In this document: positions 12,095 through 23,179 of the stretch, one piece after another | Position numbering within the stretch: position 1 is the stretch's first letter | How the letters are laid out: every line of letters begins with the position of its first letter | Assembly: GCA_017163975.1 (NCBI GenBank) | Contig: JAFFSR010000309.1 | Location: forward strand, 2,428,501 to 2,492,500 | From: Anastatus disparis | Taxonomy: Eukaryota > Arthropoda > Insecta > Hymenoptera > Eupelmidae | Reading direction: 5' to 3' | Length of the DNA: 64,000 bases | Made by a program: the position numbers and the translations under genes | Notes under the pieces: model-generated | The model's input: only the letters and a program-made list of their open reading frames with translations | Database searches by the model: none | What the model was told of the DNA's origin: nothing

Positions 12095-12449
12095 GCTTCC
12101 ATGCACTTTAATTTTCGGTATTTTCAAGTATAAAGTATGAGAATTCCTGGAAATCGATAAAAGTATAAATTAAACAATAATAAACAATTTTCTAACTCAA
12201 CATTAGATGCTAGGAAAGTATTTATTATGAATTTTAATTTTTAAGACAGTCGGCACCTTTGGCGACTTTTTTTTTCATTATAATCTCGCATATTTTCAAA
12301 TATACAGTATCAAAATTTCTAAAAATCTATAAAAGTATTCATAAGATTATAATAAACAACTTTCTCGCTCAAAGTTTTATGCTAGGAAAGTATTTGCTAA
12401 TAATTTTTATCCGCGAACACAATTATTCGCTTTAGCGGTTATAGTGTTA
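12095..12449 (-). repeat. Right inverted terminal repeat with two subrepeats
   Basis: In reverse complement it aligns with the left arm: CTTTCCTAGCAT motifs lie near 12385 and 12215, and CGGCACCTTTGGCGAC (12250) matches GGTGCCGATTGTC of the left arm. It has two clear subrepeats against three on the left, so unit number differs between the arms. Confidence 0.75.
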
Positions 12450-12450
12450 C

Positions 12451-12453
<3 letters not shown>

Positions 12454-12495
<42 letters not shown>
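12454..12495. repeat. TA microsatellite
   Basis: Pure TA run next to the right end of the foldback-like element. A shorter TA run (5905-5924) flanks its left end. Confidence 0.9.
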
Positions 12496-12498
<3 letters not shown>

Positions 12499-12697
12499 TC
12501 CTAGTGGCCGCGCGTGGAAGTCGTTCTTATATCCAGCCCTTCAATTATTTTAATTTCTCATTAATTAGATAACGAATCTTCTTGAAATTTTATATGTGCA
12601 TTTTAGACTTAAAAACAAATAATTTTGCACAATTTCGACCAAATCTGTTTTGTAATACTAAAGCAAAGGTATCTCCTTAACTGTTTATTGTTTACTG

Positions 12698-13086
12698 TTA
12701 AGAAGGGACCGAACTATCTGTCTTTGTCTAATAGCGTTTTTCATCATTTATGTAAACACTATCCGGTATAACAAGAAAAAAATAGCAGCCCCCGCTAGAT
12801 ATTAGTATAATTAGTAAATTTTGTAATAACAACCAAATTTTTTACCGCATAGTTTTTGACTAATTAGAGACCTACTAGCAATCTAGAATATAACCTATAT
12901 TTTTTTGGTAGGTCTCTAATTATTCAAAAACTACGCAGTGAAAAAATTTGGTTGTTATTACAAAATTTACTTATTATACTAATATCTAGCGGGGGCTGCT
13001 ATTTTTTTCTTGTTATACCGGATAGTGTTTACATAAATGATGAAAAACGCTATTAGACAAAGACAGATAGTTCGGCCCCTTCTTAA
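12698..13086. mobile_element. TTAA-flanked near-perfect palindrome
   Basis: Two arms of about 180 bp are almost exact reverse complements: GAAGGGACCGAACTATCTG (12702) against CAGATAGTTCGGCCCCTTC (ending 13082). TTAA lies at 12698-12701 and 13083-13086. The centre near 12890 is GCAATCTAGAATATAACC. The high arm identity implies recent insertion or arm-to-arm correction. No gene is present. Confidence 0.75.
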
Positions 13087-14410
13087 TATGTTGAATTAGA
13101 ACTATATATGGTGTAACGGTATTCTACCGTGTTTGAATCTTGCGCGCTTAGGTATCAAAATAGGATAGACGCTCGGTCATATATCTCGTCTAAGACGAGT
13201 AAAGAAGTGCGTATCTTGACGAACAGCACGCGAGAGAGAAGCTCGCTGGCCGCGAGGCGCTTCAGAGAGTTTCTGGCTACCGTTGCGTTAAAACGAAACC
13301 TAAGCCGCGCTGTGCTCATTGGAGAATTTTGCCAAGTGGTCGTATAATACATTAGACTAAATTCGCATTTGACAGCGCGAGACTTCGCCTTAATTAAAAG
13401 TCGTTAGTTTATACCGACTAGCGTATCATATCATATTTGCAAGTTGCAACCCTCAGAAATTCTTTCTGTAGAGTTTTGCTCGACCGCTTTTCGCGCGTCT
13501 TAGTGGTCAGCCATTAAGTACCAGCAAATACGTTGATTGGCGTGTATAGGATTCCACCAATCTACGTCCAGGTAACCACGTTGGCAGAGCTCAGCGGAAT
13601 TCAAGGATCAGGAAGAGACGTATTCCACCGATCTACTCCAGAGCATCTACGTATTGGTTACGTACAGGGGAGAAGCTACGGTGTAAGCTGGCCAGCGCTT
13701 TACTGTAAGTATAAATATACAGTGCGATACCCTTCGAGCATATAATACTGGAGGAAGCCTCCCAGCTATTAACTGCGTTACAAGGCGAAGAGAGAGAAAG
13801 CCTCTATTTTGGTACGTGCTATCTCTCTTTTACTTTCTTAGTGGGGAACAAAAGCAGCCAATCAAATCAGGCTAGAGAGAGACAGCACGTACCAAAATAG
13901 AGGCTTTCTCTCTCTTCGCCTTGTAACGCTTGCTGCCGTTTGGAGGCTTCCTCCAGTAGTATATGCTCGAAGGTGATACCCAAGTGTCTCTCCCTCGAGA
14001 GATACTTGTTCGGGTGAATTATATCATCGGGTATATAACCGATCAGCGTCATAAGCGAGTTCTGTTTAGTTCGCGACGTGCCCTTGCTTTGCTCACTCTC
14101 TCAATAGACGCGTACATTACTTTTTATATATTATTTAATTTCATTCTTATTTAGTTTACACTCCATCTTTATTATATTTATATTTTTCTTATAATAAATT
14201 AATTTTGTTTTCTATTAAATCGTGCTTCATATTAATTTATACTGCCTGACTATATATATAACATAAAATATATTTCCCGTTGCTTACTCCGACGCCTCCG
14301 CGGTCCTTTTGAGCAGTTGTAAATTAATTAGTTACGTAATATCGTATAAATTAATAAAACGTATTTTGGAACCTGCCTCACGAAGGAAAACTGCGCTACC
14401 GGCAACACGT
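13087..14410 (+). other. GC-richer segment of unknown origin, possible solo LTR
   Basis: This stretch is visibly richer in G and C than its surroundings and holds runs such as GGCCGCGAGGCGCTTC. A TATA-like TATAAATATACAG (13709) and an AATAAA near 14357 give it an LTR-like outline, and TGTAAC (13112) and GGCAACA (14395) could be its ends. I found no matching target duplication. Short open frames occur on both strands and none resembles a protein I know. It could also be a 5' UTR or promoter fragment. Confidence 0.3.
13733..13974. repeat. Palindrome with possible 7-bp target duplication
   Basis: The arm TTCGAGCATATAATACTGG, on to CAAGGCGAAGAGAGAGAAAG and TTTTGGTACGTGCT, is mirrored by AGCACGTACCAAAA to CCAGTAGTATATGCTCGAA. 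GATACCC occurs directly outside both ends (13726-13732 and 13975-13981). It lies inside the GC-richer segment and is probably a small foldback insertion. Confidence 0.6.
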
Positions 14411-14429
14411 CTCTCGATCAGGTAAGAGA

Positions 14430-15200
14430 GATAGATAGATATTTAAATTTATTAACTGTACATTATGTTGTACAACAAAAATAATACAAATTCGTAAGTA
14501 TATATATATAAAATGAGATACTAAGTAAAAATATAATTAAAATAATGATACAGTAATTAAAATAATTAAAGCCTAGCTCGGAGCAGAGGCTCATTCTCAA
14601 GGGAAAGGTAGTGCGAATATGTTGATGCCTTGAATAATGCCAACGATGAAGAATCTCTTAAAGATGATGGTAGACCGTTCCATAGTTGCGATGACACAAC
14701 CAGGAACGATCTTTGGTGATACTCGGTAGATGAAAAAGGAATGGTTAACGGTCTCACATCACCCCTCAGTGTCCTCACAGGCCGGCTCCACAAATATCTA
14801 GAATAAAGATATGAAGGTGAGCATGACAAAAACATTTTGTATAAGAAGGTAGTAGCGAAGTAGTTTCTTCTACCCAAAGTGGATAACCAGCCTAGAGAGG
14901 ACCTATAAACAGAGATGTGCTCGCGCCTACTTACACCATAGATGTAACGAATACCAGAGTTTACAACCCTTTGAAGCCTCAGATCGAGTTCAGCAGAAAG
15001 GTCAATATAGACCAAACAACAGTAATCAAGTAAAGGAAACAGCAAAGAACGGATAAGATGCTTACGTAGTGCAATGGTGGTACTTTTTCGAAAGAAATTT
15101 AATCTATAGAGATTTAATCTATAGAGAGAGAGAGAGAGACGCAGTGTGTGCAGCAAGCGACAAGTATAGCACATGAGATTTTGTCGTTTATCAATAGGAT
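14430..15200 (-). pseudogene. 3' fragment of a non-LTR retrotransposon (RT C-terminal region)
   Basis: The minus-strand frame 15174-14566 encodes the C-terminal part of a LINE reverse-transcriptase protein: LRKHLIRSLLFPLLDYCCLV, then LQRVVNSGIRYIYG, then RSFLVVSSQLWNGLPSSLR. These blocks (LIxSLLxPxxDYC, QNxxxRxIxG, FxxxxxxLWNxLP) follow the catalytic core in jockey- and CR1-like elements. The fragment is 5'-truncated, so the palm domain with the catalytic aspartates is missing. The 3' end is an ATCT-type tail (complement of GAGATAGATAGATAG at 14427). The duplicated TAGATTTAATC at 15100-15125 is a small tandem copy. Confidence 0.8.
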
Positions 15201-18000
15201 TGATTAGTTAGCACAATCGGAGTTCGCTGTGTAATATTTAGTAAAATTTCTTATAGTTTCAGCAACTCCGCATATATTAAAAATTTATAGATTTAGCTTA
15301 AAAATAATATTAAATTAAAAGCTAAATTCTTTTTTTGTAACGGACAAAATAACCGTTACAATGGATGTAATAAGTTTATAAAACACTTAAAAAAATTTAA
15401 TTTTTATTGGATATGATTTTTACTTGATTGAATATTTAAATTAACACGACGACTGCTAAATATTGAATTTCAAATATTTATTATTGCTGAACTTCTATTA
15501 AATTTATTGAATGTATTTTAAAAAGTAGAACTCATTGTCATATTTAATCGTAGTGCAAATTAATTGAACAGATTTATTATTAAATTGATTGAGTAATTCA
15601 TCATACCAAAAATACTATCAAAAACGAAGAAAACGTTTCTAATCTGCGTGACTGCCATGATATTTGAAAGAAAGAAAAATGCATCTTAATATCATTATTT
15701 GAATAGGTTATAATTTTATTTATTTTATAATCGGAATTTGATTTATAAATATTTTATGCTATAATTTTATTGGTTGAATTAAACATTTTATAATTATTAT
15801 TAATACGTTGATTGAAGATTATTCGGTCAAAGTAAAGGAAAAGAATTTTATTTGATCCGTATTTTTAACTACTGCACTTTTCATCGTAATATTTGTAAGA
15901 TAGTATCAAGGTATTTTAGTATAAAATATAGTAGACGCGGCTTTATTATAATATTAAGAATATTAATTAAATTCTAATAAGTTTATAATTATCACAAAAC
16001 AATGTCATCTGTACTAGTCTTAAAATATTTTTTTTTTTAATTGAATTAAATCGAGTTATTACTTAAGTTGTTACCTGAATATTGTTCTTTTTTTTATTCA
16101 GAGTTTCAACTGGTTTACTACACAGATGTCTGGTGACAATCGCTTTACTACTATACTATAACTGTTACTTGTTACTATATGGTCAAAACTTCATTCATTA
16201 TAGTTAGATAAATGTACACTGATGAGTGGTTTTTTACAGATTTATGCTCGCTCGTTCTCGCTTAGTTATTTTATGCGTAGTTTGACATATAGTTTCTAAT
16301 CTTAAAAATTCAAGTGGGGAATCTCCCCTCTTTTGTGGGATTCCACTCTTCACTAGATCGGGTGTCCTGTACAATGTTTGATTTTTCTGACTTTTTATTC
16401 TTTTCTTTGATGAATTTAGCTACCTCTCTCTTTTCTTTAATAATAGTTCATTTCATATAAAATAATATTTTTTTTAGAAATGGTGGTTAATTAATTTTAT
16501 TATTATGCTAATTTGTTTTTAATGCAAATAACATGTAGATTATTTAGATAATATTTTACTTTAATAAGTTATGTTTTTGAAAATATACTTTTTAATAGAT
16601 TTAAATTAAATTTGAATTTATTTCAGTTTATCATAAATTTTTTACCTTTAATCATAAATATACTCATACGCGATTATCATTAAATATTTTTAGTAGTTTT
16701 TAAAATTAATGTTACCTAAATAAATAAAAAGAATTTACCATAGTTGATCCATTACATATTTGTATTATATTCGGAGTATTTCGTGTTTATTATTGAAAAC
16801 ATACGTCAGTGCTCCCCTCCCACCTCATTAATGCTTATATGGAAATAATCCCCGTGAATAACTGTAAATAACAGTAAAAAACTGAAAACAACTATCATTT
16901 ATGTCTGAAATTTTTTAACAGTTATACACAGTCATTCGCAATCATTCCCGGAAATCTCCCTCACATGGGTGGCAAAACCATACTTTAAACCGTAAACTTC
17001 CTTGGTTCTAGGCACTCGCCTTTTACCTTTTATTTATTATTTACGCAAAAGCACTGCGTTATTTCCTGAATTAGCGAAAAACCTATACTGCAAGCAGGTA
17101 CTACCAGTCCGCACAGGCCCTGTTGGCCGTACAGTATTAATGTTTCAGGTCTTTTATTTTTCTTTTCAATTCATTTTTATTGTATATTCATTTTATTTCA
17201 AAGTCATTATCCATTATAAAATAAATTCCTCTATGCAAGATTAACTTTTTATATGCCCTGTATCGTGCACTATACAGAATACCAAAGTTCATCTTAATCC
17301 TAATCATCTGTCAAGACGCCTTCCATATTAGAATGTCCCACCCCTTACTTATAATACGTTTTTATTCATTTATTTCATTTTCATTTCATTGTTTTTTCAC
17401 CATTGTTACTCATTCTTATTTATAGATTCTTTGTTTCTTTATATCTTTTTATTTATATTCATATATTTTTTAAATTTCTGCACGCTCATAAAAATTTTTT
17501 GTTACAATCTTCATTGAATTATTTCGATTTTTTAAAAAATTTTTCTTATTGAAATTATCCATTTTTAATTGTTTTGTTTGAGAAATTTTTGTTAATCATG
17601 TTGTGAATTTATATAATTTTTAACATTACCATGTGTTGCATATATTTCATTTTATTTAAACAAAAATTATTTTATATGACAATTTTAAATAAATTAAGGA
17701 CACCTTATCCAACCTGCTAGTATTATTTCTTATTAATGATCTACGCTGGCTTATCGACTCACAATATTCGTATTGCTTTAACATAAACCATTTGTTTCTT
17801 AATTTTTTTAATCCTCTTGATGCTTTGCTGAAAAAAATGCTGATATTTGTAGCGCTCTTGGTACCTATATGCTAAAATCGGTAAGTAAGTTGCATTAATC
17901 GTATGTTTTATATAAATTTAACCTTAGTAACTAGTGTTTTATTTTAATGACTTATATTTTAATAAAGTTATATGCACTTATAAAAAACTAAAACTAATAA
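15201..18000. other. Intergenic sequence without recognised genes
   Basis: AT-rich sequence with no protein or RNA feature I can support. A GC-richer stretch at 16300-16380 (GTGGGGAATCTCCCCTC) and another at 16800-17110 are unassigned. The 80-codon frame at 17002-17244 has no family resemblance and a low-complexity end. Confidence 0.4.
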
Positions 18001-18360
18001 GGAGAGTGTTTCACCTTCGGGTCACCGTTTTTGCTCAAATTTTGGGAATATTTTCTAGATGCATAAATATGAAGAAAGCCAAAATTTTAGAGGCCAATGC
18101 TTAATATTTCCCCAGTTACAGGCCATCGAAGAAAATCACTAAAAAAGTTACTAGATTTTCAAACGCTTATAGTTCCTCGAAATTATTTGCTAGAAGCTTA
18201 AATCTTTTTTCAAATGAAAGCTGAGCTCAAATCCTTTCGAAATAGTAGTTATAGCATATCGAAATATTATTTTTTCCCAAAGTTATAGCATAATAAAGAT
18301 TGAACCCAAGTCTAGCTTTTATTATTAATTAATGTTATAAACAAAAAATTCAGGTCAATT
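18001..18360 (+). mobile_element. Single arm of the foldback family seen complete at 48171-48789
   Basis: From GGAGAGTGTTTCACCTTCGG to TAGCTTTTATTATTAATTAA this matches one arm of the 48171-48789 palindrome, including GAAAATCACTAAAAAAGTTA and GAAAGCTGAGCTCAAATCC. The second arm is absent and the match stops at what is the centre of the complete copy. It also keeps sequence missing from the left arm there (about 18180-18240), which the right arm of the complete copy retains. Confidence 0.7.
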
Positions 18361-19914
18361 GAAGTAACAGCCGATACTCAAATAATGAAACTTAAGTTTT
18401 AAGTCATACTTAATACTCAAGACACGACTATGAATTCGTTCCACAATGTTTTTTAATGGCTCGAAATTATAGACCCAGCTCAAGTCTAAGGCTGGAAGTT
18501 GTAGTTGTTACTCAGTTCTCAAATATTCTATCGTTGTTCTTCTTATGAAAAAAGAGTAAGAACATAGATAGATATCTGAGAACTGAGTAAAGACTATAAC
18601 TTCCAGCCTAACGATTGTTACTTGAGTTACGTTACTGGGTTCGTACCTATGTCGATGGAGATAAAATAATACAATACATGACATAAGTTCAAACTTTATT
18701 TATGATCTTTAAAACGATTGCAAATTTCATAAAATAATTGCGAATAATATGCGCTTTTTAACAAAAATATATTTAATATTGTAATATTAATATGAAACTT
18801 GTAAACAAGATTTTAATGTACTCGCATGCTCACATTTATTTTATACAGTGTAAAAATAGACCACATAGCTCTCGCAAAAGTGTGACTTAAGTGCAGATTT
18901 AGATTACATAGTGTTAAAAATGCCAAAGTCAAGGTTCATATTATTAAATCATGATGATAATGTTTGTATTGATAAGTTTTATTTACGAAATATAAATTCA
19001 TATGTAATCTCAAGTTGATATTTTGACCGTACTTAATATAGCCGTACCTATGAAATGACTTATTTACCAAAATATTTTATTTTATCAAAGCAATATAATA
19101 TTTAAAAGATTTTATCACATATAAAGTAGTGAAATATCAACAAAATCATGAAAGAAGTGTTTAAATACCTAATCTAAAATGCAGATTCGTGCAAAAATAT
19201 GATGCGTATATTTATAAATCTTATTTTTCTGACTTGATTGCAAAATTAAATTCATAAATAAAGTTCCAGAATACAATTAGTTTTTGTTTTGGGTAATATT
19301 TATTTTTGTTGTCCAAAAAATTATATTCGAATAAATATATTTTTTTTACCATTGATTAATTTTTAATTATCATCAGCAATCTTATAACTATACTTTATGT
19401 AAATTTTATGATCTCTGAAAGCAGTACATAATTTTATTAACTTTGAAATTCGTAGTGTTATAATACGTGAAGATTGTTTAGTTAATAGTTTACCAATAAA
19501 AAAGATATATACCTTGAATACTTAACAGTGCAAACTGACCATTACAAACTAAGTATAAATGTATTCAGCGTTTTTACTTTAATTAGGGGCTTAGAGTGGA
19601 CTTGTATCACAGATAAATTATAAAGATAAAGGTATAAGGGTTTATGCAATTTATTAAATTTGTTTATTATAAATTGTAAATAATGATCTAAGAGCATTTC
19701 ATTATGTTAAATTCTAAAACGTTAACATAAAATTATATCATAATGTAAATGAAATATTTTTAGGAAAAAATTTGTTTTTAGGTTTATAAATTTAGGTCAT
19801 AAACATTTTCTTAAATAAACTCTCACAAAATTGTTTAAAAATAATATTTAAATTTGTATAACTTATAAAAGATAGATTTTAAGTCTTCATTAATAGTTTT
19901 GGTTCATTTTTATT
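18361..19914. other. Intergenic AT-rich sequence
   Basis: No coding sequence is recognised. The one structured piece is the hairpin at 18487-18610, listed separately. Confidence 0.4.
18487..18610. repeat. Hairpin of about 124 bp
   Basis: AGGCTGGAAGTTGTAGTTG with TTACTCAGTTCTCAAATA on the left is mirrored by TATCTGAGAACTGAGTAA and ACTATAACTTCCAGCC on the right. The loop lies near CTTCTTATGAAAAAAG. It is probably a miniature foldback element. Confidence 0.65.
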
Positions 19915-21790
19915 TATCTTTTGACTTTATAGCTTCCAAGTATGTTGTCAGATTACTACTTATTTCAGCTAATAAAACATAAGTTTCTTCGTGTATCTTA
20001 TTTTCTGCACTTGTTTGTGTTTCCATTAGTAATTCAATTTGTCGTTTTGTTTCCTCTTCCTCCGATTCTTGCACTACATATTCAGTATTTTTTTTTAGCT
20101 TTTGTCGATCGTGCTACTGATTTTTTTTTTAGTTTTCGTTTCTCTTTATCAGTCTTATTATTTTCTTTTCTTGGTCGTCCAACTGATCTTTTGACTTTCT
20201 CTTCCTCCGGTCTTTGTATTCGTATATCATTCTCTCCGTCTTCTTTTTTAAAATTCACAAACCATGTATTTTTATCTGCTTATCAACTTGTTTCCAACCT
20301 TGTATATCATTTGTTGCATATTTGTCCTTGTAGACTAATTTTGCTCGTTGAATCGTATGTCTCTGCTTTTCTATAATTTTCCTTCTTTCGGTTTTAGTAA
20401 GATGTATCCAGTCTCTTCATATTCTATTAGAATAACTGTCTTTGCAACAAAATGAAATTTTGGACCAACCTTCCTTTGCACTTTCATGTAAGCAAAACAT
20501 CTAAAACGTTTTATTTAATTCAAATCTATTTCCTAATCATTCTTGAATTTTGGAATTGGTTGTACCATGTCATTTATTGCATGCGATGTTATGTTGTAGG
20601 CATAAACTAACGCATTTAATGCCAAGTTTCACATGTCTTCTGGCAAACCAGAATCATATATGAGGGCTTTTACCTTCTTTTGTACAGTTTGATAAAACCT
20701 TTATGCAATTTCATTGTGCTGAGATGCACCCAGTCTTTCCAAAACTTCTTGAGTAAATTTCCCTGTCTACTTAATGCCTTGATCTGTCCTTAAAAAGCAC
20801 ATTTTTAAATGTATTATTTGCAGAGGTTCAGTTGCTCTATGCTTAACTGTCTTAAATGGCAATTAGTTAAACTTTATAATCACAACTGACTTTAATCTCA
20901 TGTGGCTTATAGAGATTTCTGTCTGCAATCGTATTTTCAAAATCTAAATATTTTTCTTCTCTAACTATCTGATTTCTTCCTTTTCATTAAATTAATTATT
21001 TTCTTCAATATTTTGTTCTTCGTTCATTTTTCTTGTCGTTACATATGCTAAAACCTATCTTTGTTTTAAGTTATTTTCCGTCGCATCTAATTTAAATCCA
21101 ATCAATCAATATGGCTATTTATATATTTCTGTCAAAAATGATTTATTCGAAATGGAGTCATATACATCTATTATTTTATTGCCTAATTGAATCTTTAGAA
21201 CCTTATTTGCAAACCTACGTAAGGATATATTTCATTTTAGTTTTTCACGCAGATAACTCTGTCTAAAATAATAAATTTTCTATCAGCCGTATTTATTCGC
21301 TTGTTTCCTTCTCTCTCAGATTTAAGATTTGCACTGCTGTCTTTATTTGCACATTGGATTTCGTTCGGTTGTTTAATAAATGTCTTGAAAATCAACTTTG
21401 AATTTATCAAATGTTCTATCGCACCACTGTCAGCACTCAGTTTATGAGTCTTCTCGTTTCTAGATTTTAATTGGTTGGAATTGCCTTCTTTTTGATATTA
21501 TCCTCTGTTGTATTTTACATTATTTTCTTGTCTCCTTTCATTGTCAGATTTCGCTCGTTTTTGATTGTCATTTTTAATTGGATTAGTTATCTTACGTTTG
21601 CATGCTGTCCGACCTGTACTTTCTTTACTTTTATTATTATAATATTTCGAATGCCAATAGGTAGCGCATAGAGAGTGGTCGTTGTTGTTGTCGCTCTGTG
21701 TATTTTGGCTATTTGTATAAAAACAAATAGAGTTAAACGAAAAATAATATTGTTTATTGCATTGATTGATAATTATTATCAATTTCATGT
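19915..21790 (-). pseudogene. Decayed copia element (copy II), protease and integrase part
   Basis: Minus-strand frames match the complete copia at 31.6-39.2 kb block by block: a basic gag tail (near 21600), the protease active site ADSGAIEHL (about 21430), VYDSISNKSFLTEIY (21160), VQKKVKALIYDSGLPEDM (20660) and the linker VGRPRKENNK (20165). The match stops near 19917 in a counterpart of LLAKINEY, so reverse transcriptase and RNase H are missing on this side. Many stops, frameshifts and a deletion of the region between the second and third integrase acidic residues make it dead. It is the downstream half of a copy whose upstream half is at 26024-28400. Confidence 0.8.
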
Positions 21791-22328
21791 AATTATTTTT
21801 GTTGATCTATGTGTGGTCAGTGTAATTAAGATCGATTGCATATGAGGCAGTAATGGGCTTGCTATAGACAGCCATCTTGAACTTTAGCTGGCATAGAGGT
21901 TTACCACGTGTATTATATGCTATAATAATTTTGTTTCTTTGTATCATTTGAGCACCTTGATTTTTGATATTTACTGAATAAGAATTTAGAAGGAAAAATA
22001 AGTGCTCTCTTTTTGTCATTTTTTTTATATGCGGTGCTGTGCATATGTCACAATTACATAGTTGCATTGAACGATTTAATCATGTGATATGTGTTTTTGC
22101 AAGTGAAGTGGTTTTTGAGAAACGTAGTCCTTGATTGATCGTGAATATTATTAAAAGCATTATTCTATTTTTTGGGGACTTCAGTGCAGAAGGATATTTA
22201 CATGTGTTTATATTGGATATGCAAAGAGTTTATGTTCTATTGGTGACTTTTGCATGTTATTTGGTAATTTGTTTTACTGTGTGCATAAATCATAAAGAAG
22301 TTTGGCCCACATATAGATTTATTCTACA

Positions 22329-23167
22329 ATGAAAGACAAAGGTTATAGAAATGGAGGTTCATCTGGATCTTTAAAAGGAAGTAATATAGTAATGAAATGT
22401 CTTCTCTGCTCGAAAAAGGGAAATATTGATAAGAATGGTGCTGTATTTTGTTCAAAATGTAACACAAGTTTTCATAAATCATGTTCTAAAAGAGCAGGTC
22501 CACATGACGATGGTTCTTTTCATAGATGCTGTGGCAGGAGTAACTTAAATGATGAACATGTGGACTGTGGAATTGGTGATGATGCTTTGTTGGCTCCTTT
22601 ATGGAGGCTTATTAAATCAGAATTGGAAGATGTTAAAATGAAGTTAGACTCTAATATAGCTAATAACAATGCTCGATTTGAATGTTTGGAAGCAAGATTG
22701 GATAAAGTGAAAAATTCTTTGGCTTGCAATTGTGAAGAAGTTTTGTGTGAGTTTAACGAAAGAAAATTATCTTGTTTAAGTTTCTTGATGGAATCGATGC
22801 ACATAGATCTGATTTGAATACAGTTAAGAAGCATTTCTCTGATTTTGATAAGTCTTTTGAATTGGATAAAGTGCAACGTATAGGTGGTGTTTATTCTCAG
22901 GATAAGGTCAGACCATTGAGGGTTATCCTGGATTCTAAAGAAAGTGTTTTGTGGACTCTGCATAATAAAAGAAATATTTTTGATGAAGATGTTATAGTCA
23001 GGGCTGATCTTTCCAAGATGCAGAGGAATATTATGCGTATTTTAAATGATGAATTAAAAATCAGAAAAAGTAAAGGAGAAAAGGACATATATATAAAATT
23101 TATTAATGGTGTTCCTGGTACTGTGAGTAAAACATCTGATTCCTTATCTTCGTATAATGATGAATAG
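22329..23167 (+). pseudogene. Non-LTR ORF1 (nucleic-acid chaperone-like), frameshifted
   Basis: The first part (22329-22817) starts MKDKGYRNGG and holds a Cys/His cluster resembling a PHD finger at residues 24-68: CLLC, then CSKC, FHKSC and FHRCC. A helical stretch rich in Lys and Glu follows, which may be a coiled coil. A frame change near 22770-22817 continues into 22772-23167, where VQRIGGVYSQDKVRPLRVIL and a basic stretch recall the C-terminal RNA-binding part of LINE ORF1 proteins. PHD-type ORF1 proteins are known from CR1- and jockey-like elements. ORF1 proteins bind element RNA in the particle. Confidence 0.75.
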
Positions 23168-23179
23168 CAACTATGTTCT

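Larger units (their letters stand above)
5925..12449. mobile_element. Foldback-like DNA transposon with long subrepeated inverted ends
   Basis: The left end begins TAATACTATAACCGCTAAAG and the right end is its near complement, ending CTTTAGCGGTTATAGTGTTA. Both lie in TA repeats, which suggests a TA-rich target. The arms (about 555 and 355 bp) are made of roughly 175-bp subrepeats. The interior holds a decayed transposase gene (9592-10637) and several later insertions (6750-7810, 8267-9509, 11459-12014). Subrepeated long inverted ends resemble Drosophila FB elements. Sharing of arms and transposase as one element is my inference from position. Confidence 0.65.

Noticed and set aside
13129..13352. 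Overlapping frames on both strands (72 and 65 codons)
   Set aside because: Mutually shadowing frames in a GC-richer block, with no family resemblance.
19942..20376. Plus-strand 144-codon frame rich in Phe and Leu
   Set aside because: It is the antisense of the decayed copia linker on the minus strand, which matches copy I.
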